A stretch of 16,213 bases of DNA, from the NCBI GenBank assembly GCA_023445495.1, contig JAEXLC010000332.1, forward strand, positions 1 through 16,213, written 5' to 3'. This document shows positions 8,625-13,473 of the stretch, piece after piece (positions within the stretch are counted from its first letter, which is position 1; every line of letters starts with the position of its first letter). The stretch comes from Pseudomonadota bacterium. Lineage in GTDB: Bacteria; Pseudomonadota; Alphaproteobacteria; Sphingomonadales; Sphingomonadaceae. The notes beneath the pieces are model-generated. The model worked only from the letters and a program-made list of their open reading frames with translations. It had not been told where the DNA came from and ran no database searches. Both the position numbers and the translations under genes were made by a program.

Positions 8625-8680
8625 GACGGGCAGCTAGGAGCTGCGGCGCCGGTTTCCCATGGGACGAATTGTCCGGGCGG

Positions 8681-9631
8681 TCAGGCGCCGGCGGCGGTCA
8701 GGCTGTCGAGCTGCGCCTTGCTGAGCGTGACGTTCCAGCTGCCGACCAGCTCCTCGGCCTGGGCGACCGAAGTGGCGCTGGCGATCGGCGCGGTGACGCC
8801 GGGCTGGGCGGCGAGCCAGGCCAGCGCGATCTGGGCGAGCGTGGCGCCGGTCTCGGCGGCGACCTGGTCCAGCGCGGCGAGCATCGCCGGGCCCTTGCCC
8901 TCCATGAACGCGGTCATCCGGCCGCCGCGCACCGATTTGCCGAGATCGGCCTCGGAGCGATACTTGCCGGTGAGATAGCCCGAGGCGAGCCCATAATAGG
9001 GCACGCAGCCGATATTATACTCGACGCACAGGTCCTGCAGCTCGCCCTCGTATTTGTGGCGGCTGAGCAGGTGATATTCGTTCTGGAGCGCGCGGTAATG
9101 CGGCAGGCCTTCGCGGGTGGCGATGTCGAGCGCGGACTTGAGGCGCATCGCGTGGAAGTTCGATGCGGCGATCGCCTGGACCTTGCCGGCCTTGATGAGC
9201 GTGTCGAACGCGGCGAGGACTTCCTCCTGCGGCACGTCCTCATCGTCCTGATGCGCGAAATAGAGGTCGATCGTCTCGACGCCGAGCCGCTTGAGGCTGG
9301 CATCGCAGGCGGCGGCGATGCGCGCGGGGGCGAGCTTGGTGCCGCCCTCGCCATCGAGCATGCCGACCTTGGTGGCGACCTTGACCTTGCCGTGCCGGCC
9401 CGAAGCCTTGAGCCATTCGCCGAGGATCGCCTCGGACTCGCCGCCGCTATGGCCGGGGACCCAGGCCGAATAGACGTCGGCGGTGTCGACCAAGGTGCCG
9501 CCGGCTTCGGCGAAGCGATCGAGGATCGCGAAGCTCGTCGCCTTGTCCGCGGTCCAGCCGAAGACGTTGCCGCCGAGGATCAGCGAAGGCGTCCGGAGGC
9601 CGCTGGCGCCGAGGTCGCGAAGGGTCGTCAT
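8681..9631 (-). CDS. Aldo/keto reductase (316 aa)
   Basis: This is an NADPH-dependent oxidoreductase of the aldo/keto reductase superfamily with a TIM-barrel fold, probably cytoplasmic. The catalytic tetrad is readable: D49 (VDTADVY), Y54, K88 (VATKVG) and H127 (YFAHQDD). RLGVETIDLY at 115-124 and the C-terminal APIASATSVAQAEELV cofactor-binding block also fit the family. Length is normal. The ATG at 9631-9629 overlaps the TGA of the preceding 53-residue lipoprotein (ATGA), so translation is likely coupled. The physiological substrate cannot be deduced; the sequence resembles the YajO/Tas-like broad-specificity group. Confidence 0.93.
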   Translation of the reverse strand: MTTLRDLGASGLRTPSLILGGNVFGWTADKATSFAILDRFAEAGGTLVDTADVYSAWVPGHSGGESEAILGEWLKASGRHGKVKVATKVGMLDGEGGTKLAPARIAAACDASLKRLGVETIDLYFAHQDDEDVPQEEVLAAFDTLIKAGKVQAIAASNFHAMRLKSALDIATREGLPHYRALQNEYHLLSRHKYEGELQDLCVEYNIGCVPYYGLASGYLTGKYRSEADLGKSVRGGRMTAFMEGKGPAMLAALDQVAAETGATLAQIALAWLAAQPGVTAPIASATSVAQAEELVGSWNVTLSKAQLDSLTAAGA

Positions 9632-9789
9632 TGCTGGTTTCCGTTGCTGGCGTTGATGTCGGTCGCGGCCGCCGCCGCATCGAGATCGCGCGACTGGCTG
9701 GCGCTCAGGCCGCCATGGCCGTCGTCGGATCCGCCGCCGCTGCCACAGGCCGCGAGTGCGAGGAGCAGGAGGAGCGGGGCGCGGCGCAT
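9628..9789 (-). CDS. Tiny lipoprotein (53 aa)
   Basis: The translation begins MRRAPLLLLLALAAC. It has a basic N-terminus, a poly-Leu core and a LAAC lipobox at Cys15, followed by a short Gly/Ser, Asp and Ala-rich tail ending NASNGNQQ. The mature peptide would be only about 39 residues. It starts 3 bases after the stop of the upstream 86-residue lipoprotein, and its TGA overlaps the ATG of the aldo/keto reductase gene, an arrangement unlikely for a non-coding stretch. The DI/VNA motif (TDINAS) is shared with the upstream lipoprotein (SDVNAA), hinting at a degenerate paralogue. Function unknown. Confidence 0.72.
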   Translation of the reverse strand: MRRAPLLLLLALAACGSGGGSDDGHGGLSASQSRDLDAAAAATDINASNGNQQ

Positions 9790-9792
9790 GGC

Positions 9793-10053
9793 TTATTCGT
9801 CGCCCGAGCCTTCGTCGCCCGAACCGCTATCGCCCGTGGCATTGGTGATCGGCACGGCCTGGTCGTAATTGCTCTCGGCTGCGCCGAACGCGGCGTTCTC
9901 GGCGGCGTTCACGTCGCTGACCGCTTCGCCCATCGTGTTGCTGTCGCCGGCGACCGATTCATTGGCTTCGGCCGCTTCGTTCTTCGCGCTCTTGCCGCAG
10001 GCGGAAAGGCCGAGCAGGGCGACCGCCGCGAGCGGGAGGAAGATCTTGCGCAT
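9793..10053 (-). CDS. Small acidic lipoprotein (86 aa)
   Basis: Residues 1-19 form a lipoprotein signal (MRKIFLPLAAVALLGLSAC, lipidated Cys19). The mature part is very acidic and rich in Ala, Glu, Asp, Ser and Asn, with no hydrophobic core, so it is probably disordered or helical. It ends in a short tandem repeat, GSGDEGSGDE. The start at 10053 is fixed by the signal sequence, with AAAAGGG upstream; the open frame extends to 10287 only through the repeat element and is not a credible N-terminus. It is the first gene of the minus-strand block and is divergent from the methionine operon. Function unknown; the genus has many small lipoproteins of this kind. Confidence 0.8.
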   Translation of the reverse strand: MRKIFLPLAAVALLGLSACGKSAKNEAAEANESVAGDSNTMGEAVSDVNAAENAAFGAAESNYDQAVPITNATGDSGSGDEGSGDE

Positions 10054-10123
10054 GACGGGAACCCTTTTGCCTGTGTTGGGGACGGGGTAGCGCAGCCGAG
10101 GAGTCGGGCGCAAGCATAGTAAG

Positions 10124-10263
10124 ATCCTCCCCGAGCTTGTCTCGGGGAGGGGGACCATCGCGCAGCGATGGTGGAGGGGCGGCGCGGTACGCGCCGTGCC
10201 GGCGCGCCCCTCCACCACCGCCTTCGGCGGCGGTCCCCCTCCCCCAGCAAGCTGGGGGAGGAT
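10124..10263. repeat. 140-bp composite palindromic intergenic element (REP/MITE-like)
   Basis: The outer ends are inverted (ATCCTCCCC at 10124-10132, GGGGAGGAT at 10255-10263). Inside are perfect hairpins: 10126-10150 (10-bp stem CCTCCCCGAG, loop CTTGT), 10154-10172 (8-bp stem ACCATCGC), 10218-10230 (CCGCC/GGCGG) and 10238-10261 (11-bp stem CCTCCCCCAGC, 2-base loop). A 10-bp pairing of 10172-10181 with 10205-10214 encloses a GC-rich centre. It carries no gene. It lies between the divergent lipoprotein and regulator genes and ends 15 bp before the regulator's -35 box. Elements of this appearance are common between genes in sphingomonads; the copy number here is unknown. Confidence 0.85.
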
Positions 10264-10277
10264 TTGAGGTTGCTCCG

Positions 10278-10306
10278 TTGACCCCATATAAAGATATCTT
10301 TATATG
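10278..10306 (+). promoter_or_regulatory. Sigma70-type promoter of the methionine operon
   Basis: TTGACC at 10278-10283 matches the -35 consensus at five of six positions. A 17-base spacer leads to TATATG at 10301-10306, a fair -10 hexamer. Transcription would begin near 10312-10314, only 3-5 bases before the ATG at 10317, so the mRNA is predicted to be leaderless or nearly so. No Shine-Dalgarno sequence is present before that ATG, which fits. Confidence 0.6.
10285..10306. promoter_or_regulatory. 22-bp perfect palindrome: operator of the ArsR-type regulator
   Basis: CATATAAAGAT is followed directly by its exact reverse complement ATCTTTATATG. This AT-rich block stands out in very GC-rich surroundings. 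It fills the promoter spacer and the -10 hexamer, so a bound dimer would block RNA polymerase. ArsR-family regulators, including the SAH-responsive SahR described for proteobacterial methionine genes, bind AT-rich palindromes of this kind. Autoregulation of the regulator-metF-metH operon is inferred from position. Confidence 0.72.
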
Positions 10307-10316
10307 TCTAACTGCC

Positions 10317-11270
10317 ATGCAGCAGGCCCTCGCCATCTTCCGTGCCCTTGCCGATTCGACGCGGCTGCGCATCCTTGCGCTCGTCCGCTCGATGGAGCTG
10401 AGCGTGGGCGAGCTGGCGCAGGTGCTCGGGCAGAGCCAGCCGCGCGTCAGCCGGCACGTGAAGATCCTGTGCGACGCCGGGCTGCTCGAGCGGCGCAAGG
10501 AAGGCAGCTGGGTGTTCGTCGGGCTCGGCCCCGATGCCAAGGTGGCACCGGTGCTGGCCGCGCTCGACCAGTGGAGCGAGGTCGATCACTGGATGGTCGC
10601 CGATGAGGCCCGGCTGGCCGCGGTGCGCGCCGACCGGGCAAGCGCGGCCGCCGAATGGTTCGAGAGCAATGCCGGCGAATGGGACGCGATCCGATCGCTC
10701 CATGTCGCCGAGAGCGAAGTCGAAGCGGCGATGGCCCGCGCGCTGGGGGAAGGCGAGATCGGCTATCTGGTCGATATCGGCACCGGCACCGGGCGGATGC
10801 TCGAGCTGTTCGCGCCGCGCGCCGAGCGGGCGCTGGGGATCGACCGCTCCTCCGAGATGCTGCGGCTGGCCCGCGCCAAGCTTTCCGAGCAGGGGCTGGC
10901 CAATGCCGAGCTGCGCCAGGCGGACCTCTATGCGCTGCCGCTGCAGGATGGCGGAGCCGATCTCGCTATATTGCATCATGTGCTCCATTTCGCGCAGCAG
11001 CCCGGCGCGGCGATCGGCGAGGCGGCACGCGTGCTGGCCCCCGGCGGCCGGCTGCTGATCGCCGATTTCGCGCCGCATGAGCGCGAGGAACTGCGCAGCA
11101 AGGACGCGCATACGCGCCTCGGCTTCTCGGACGAGCAGGTGCTCGGCTGGTTCGAGGCGCATGGGCTCCGGCCCGTCCAGGTGGAAACGCTGGAGGGCGG
11201 CGAGCTGACGGTGAAATTGTGGCTCGGTCGCAAGGCCGGGCAGGTGAAGGAAAAGGTGAGGGCCGCATGA
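10317..11270 (+). CDS. ArsR-family regulator fused to a SAM-dependent methyltransferase domain (317 aa, SahR-like)
   Basis: Residues 1-85 are an ArsR winged helix (IFRALADSTRLRILALV; recognition helix near SQPRVSRHVKILCDAGLLER; wing KEGSWVFVGL). No metal-binding cysteine motif is present, so it is not a metal sensor. Residues about 110-305 are a class I methyltransferase fold: DIGTGTGRMLEL at 153-164 is the SAM-binding loop, D176 is the ribose-binding acidic residue, and LAPGGRLLIADF (240-251) is motif III-like. In known SahR regulators the ArsR family senses S-adenosylhomocysteine; here the methyltransferase domain is the likely ligand sensor (inference), though catalysis is not excluded. 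The start at 10317 lies just after the palindrome; the longer frame from 10137 reads through the repeat element and is rejected. Its TGA overlaps the metF ATG (ATGA), so the two are translationally coupled and share a methionine-cycle role. Confidence 0.88.
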   Translation: MQQALAIFRALADSTRLRILALVRSMELSVGELAQVLGQSQPRVSRHVKILCDAGLLERRKEGSWVFVGLGPDAKVAPVLAALDQWSEVDHWMVADEARLAAVRADRASAAAEWFESNAGEWDAIRSLHVAESEVEAAMARALGEGEIGYLVDIGTGTGRMLELFAPRAERALGIDRSSEMLRLARAKLSEQGLANAELRQADLYALPLQDGGADLAILHHVLHFAQQPGAAIGEAARVLAPGGRLLIADFAPHEREELRSKDAHTRLGFSDEQVLGWFEAHGLRPVQVETLEGGELTVKLWLGRKAGQVKEKVRAA

Positions 11271-12184
11271 CTATTCTGGACCCGCTGGCGGCGCCGCTCT
11301 TCGCGGATGTGGCGGGCGATATCGACGTGAGCTTCGAATTCTTCCCGCCCAAGACGGAGAAGATGGAGGAGACCTTGTGGGAGTCGATCGAGACGCTGAG
11401 CCCGCTCGGGCCGCGTTTCGTCAGCGTTACCTATGGCGCGGGCGGCTCGACCCGCGAGCGCACCCACAACACGGTGGCGCGGATCGCGCGTGAGACCGGT
11501 ATCCCGGCGGCGGCGCACCTCACCTGCGTCGAAGCCACCAAGGAAGAGATCGACCAGGTCGCGCAGGAATATTGGGCGGCGGGCGTGCGGCACATCGTGG
11601 CGCTGCGCGGCGATCCGCCCCGCGCCGGCGAGAAGTATGCGACGCATCCCGGCGGCTATGAGAATGCGGCGGACCTGGTGGCGGGGCTGCGCAAGCTCCA
11701 TCCGTTCGAGATCTCGGTCGCGGCTTATCCGGAATGCCATCCGGATTCGCCCAATCCGGGCGCGGACATCGAGAATTTGAAGCGCAAGATCGACGCCGGT
11801 GCCAACCGCGCGATCACCCAGTTCTTCTTCGAGCCCGACACCTTTTTCCGCTTCCGCGACGACGTCGCCAAGGCGGGGATCGATGCCGAGATCGTGCCGG
11901 GGATCATGCCGGTGATGAGCTTCGCCAGCGTGGTGCGCATGGCGGCGATGTGCGGCACCGAAGTGCCCGGCTGGATGGAGCGGCTGTTCGAGGGGCTGGA
12001 CGATCATCCGGCGGCGCGCCAGCTGGTCTCGGCGACGCTGGCGGCGGAGCTCTGCCGCAAGCTCTATGCCGGCGGGGTGCGCCAGTTCCACTTCTACACG
12101 CTGAACCGTGCGGAATTGAGCTACGCGATCTGCCATCTGCTGGGCGTGCGGCCGAAGGTCGGCGCCGAGATTGTGACGGCCTGA
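11267..12184 (+). CDS. metF: Methylenetetrahydrofolate reductase (305 aa)
   Basis: This FAD enzyme reduces 5,10-methylene-tetrahydrofolate to 5-methyltetrahydrofolate, the methyl donor for methionine synthase. Family signatures are present in order: VSFEFFPPKT with the catalytic Glu24, VTYGAGGSTRERT (54-66), HLTC (84-87), IVALRGDPP with Asp116, AAYPECHPD, the ITQFFFEPDTFFRF block, PGIMPV, and the C-terminal FHFYTLNRAELSYAI. Length equals the bacterial MetF norm. The start at 11267 overlaps the stop of the regulator gene, with AAGGTGAGGG upstream inside it. Expression is expected to follow the palindromic operator before the regulator. The 120-bp gap to the first metH gene holds a double-hairpin repeat. 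Confidence 0.97.
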   Translation: MTILDPLAAPLFADVAGDIDVSFEFFPPKTEKMEETLWESIETLSPLGPRFVSVTYGAGGSTRERTHNTVARIARETGIPAAAHLTCVEATKEEIDQVAQEYWAAGVRHIVALRGDPPRAGEKYATHPGGYENAADLVAGLRKLHPFEISVAAYPECHPDSPNPGADIENLKRKIDAGANRAITQFFFEPDTFFRFRDDVAKAGIDAEIVPGIMPVMSFASVVRMAAMCGTEVPGWMERLFEGLDDHPAARQLVSATLAAELCRKLYAGGVRQFHFYTLNRAELSYAICHLLGVRPKVGAEIVTA

Positions 12185-12200
12185 GCCGCATATAACCACC

Positions 12201-12291
12201 CGTCATGCTGAACTTGTTTCAGCATCCAACGCGCAACGGGCGATGGATTGGCGGGTGGATAGTTGGACCCTGAAACAAGTTCAGGGTGACG
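12201..12291. repeat. Double-hairpin inverted repeat between metF and metH
   Basis: Two 27-base arms (12201-12227 and 12265-12291) are inverted copies matching at 23 of 27 positions, both built around CTGAACTTGTTTCAG. Each arm is itself a hairpin: ATGCTGAA/TTCAGCAT on the left and ACCCTGAA/TTCAGGGT on the right. The four differences between the arms fall as two paired changes that keep each arm's stem intact. A 37-base centre separates them. The element ends in GTGACG, directly before the GAGGAA ribosome site of the next gene. This type is widespread in alphaproteobacterial intergenic DNA. Confidence 0.85.
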
Positions 12292-12304
12292 AGGAATTTG
12301 GACG

Positions 12305-13351
12305 ATGACTGCACGCGAGAAACTGCTGGCCGAGGCCGCCAAGCGCATCCTGATCACCGACGGCGCGTTCGGCACCGAGATCCAGAACTGGAAGCTCGAC
12401 GAAGCCGCCTATGCCGGCGACCTGGGGCTGAGCCATGACCAGAAGGGCAATAACGACATCCTCGCGCTGACCAAGCCCGAGGTGCCGGCGAGCATCCACC
12501 GCGCCTATTTCGAGGCGGGGGCGGACATTGCCGAGACCAACACCTTCTCGGCCAACCGGATCAGCCAGGCCGATTACGGCGCCGAGCATCTGGTGCGCGA
12601 GATCAATGTCGAGAGCGCCAAGCTCGCCCGCAGCATCGCCGACGAGTTCGAGGCGAAGGACGGCCGGCCGCGCTTCGTCGCCGGCGCGCTGGGGCCGACC
12701 AACAAGACGCTGTCGCTGTCGCCGGACGTCAACGATCCCGGCTATCGCGAGATCGACTTCGATTACCTGAAGGACGTCTATCGCGAGCAGATCGACGCGC
12801 TGGTCGAGGGCGGGGTGGACTTCATCCTGATCGAGACGGTGTTCGACACGCTCAACGCCAAGGCCGGGGTGATGGCGGCGATCGAAGCGGCGAACGACCT
12901 GGGTCGCGACCTGCCGATCATGCTGTCGATGACGCTGACCGATCTTTCGGGGCGCAACCTGTCGGGCCACACGGTTGAGGCGTTCTGGCACGCGGTGCGG
13001 CACGCGAAGCCGCTGACGATCGGGCTCAACTGCTCGTTCGGCGCCGAGCAGCTGCGCCCGCATGTGAAGACGCTGTCGGGCATCTGCGACACGCTGATCA
13101 TGGTCTATCCGAATGCCGGCCTGCCCAACGAGCTGGGCGCCTATGACGAAGCGCCGGTGACCACCGCCGGGCTGGTCAAGGAATGGGCCGATGCCGGCCA
13201 GGTCAATGTGCTGGGCGGCTGCTGCGGCTCGACGCCGGCGCATATCAAGGCGATTGCCGATGCCGTTGCGGGCCTGCCCGCGCGGCCGATTCCTGAGGTT
13301 GCGGTGCGCACCCGGCTCGCCGGGCTCGAACCGTTCACGATGGCGGCCTAG
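12305..13351 (+). CDS. metH: Methionine synthase, homocysteine-binding part (348 aa)
   Basis: This is the N-terminal module of cobalamin-dependent methionine synthase as a separate protein. It is a TIM barrel that binds and activates homocysteine through zinc. The three zinc ligands are C243 (GLNCSFGA) and C306-C307 (LGGCCGSTPAHI). LITDGAFGTEIQ at 16-27 and ETNTFSANRISQADYG (77-92) are family blocks. The protein ends RLAGLEPFTMAA, matching the SGLEPL segment where the E. coli enzyme passes from this module to the folate module, so the chain stops precisely at the interdomain linker. GAGGAA lies 8 bases before the ATG. Together with the following gene it gives 1218 residues, close to the 1227 of E. 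coli MetH. It must work with that partner in trans, because it lacks the cobalamin domain. Confidence 0.95.
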   Translation: MTAREKLLAEAAKRILITDGAFGTEIQNWKLDEAAYAGDLGLSHDQKGNNDILALTKPEVPASIHRAYFEAGADIAETNTFSANRISQADYGAEHLVREINVESAKLARSIADEFEAKDGRPRFVAGALGPTNKTLSLSPDVNDPGYREIDFDYLKDVYREQIDALVEGGVDFILIETVFDTLNAKAGVMAAIEAANDLGRDLPIMLSMTLTDLSGRNLSGHTVEAFWHAVRHAKPLTIGLNCSFGAEQLRPHVKTLSGICDTLIMVYPNAGLPNELGAYDEAPVTTAGLVKEWADAGQVNVLGGCCGSTPAHIKAIADAVAGLPARPIPEVAVRTRLAGLEPFTMAA

Positions 13352-13353
13352 TC

Positions 13354-13455
13354 CCCCTTCCGCTTGCGGGAGGGGTTAGGGGAGGGGCTGTCCTCCTCTG
13401 CGTCGCCCGAGATTTTGACACGCCCTCCCCCGACCCCTCCCGCAAGCGGAAGGGG
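13354..13455. repeat. Inverted repeat with 33-bp arms between the two metH genes
   Basis: The left arm 13354-13386 and right arm 13423-13455 are inverted copies identical at 31 of 33 positions, each containing CCTTCCGCTTGCGGGAGGGG or its complement; the arms enclose 36 bases. Each arm also holds a small stem (CCGC TT GCGG). The element starts 2 bases after the stop of the first metH gene and ends 18 bases before the start of the second. In RNA the long stem would be very stable, yet no U tract follows, so it is more likely a partial attenuator or mRNA-stability element than a full terminator (inference). Confidence 0.88.
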
Positions 13456-13473
13456 AGCAGAAGAAGAAGACCA

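Noticed and set aside
7260..8978. 572-codon plus-strand open frame
   Set aside because: It crosses the antisense of three genes (modular protein, cytochrome c, reductase) and has no recognisable sequence.
10137..10316. 60-codon N-terminal extension of the ArsR-type regulator
   Set aside because: It would be encoded by the palindromic element and the promoter/operator; the ArsR domain begins at the ATG at 10317.
10264..10316. SAM or SAH riboswitch before the methionine operon
   Set aside because: Only about 50 bases separate the repeat element from the start, and the promoter lies within them, leaving no leader RNA. A protein regulator with a palindromic operator explains control better.
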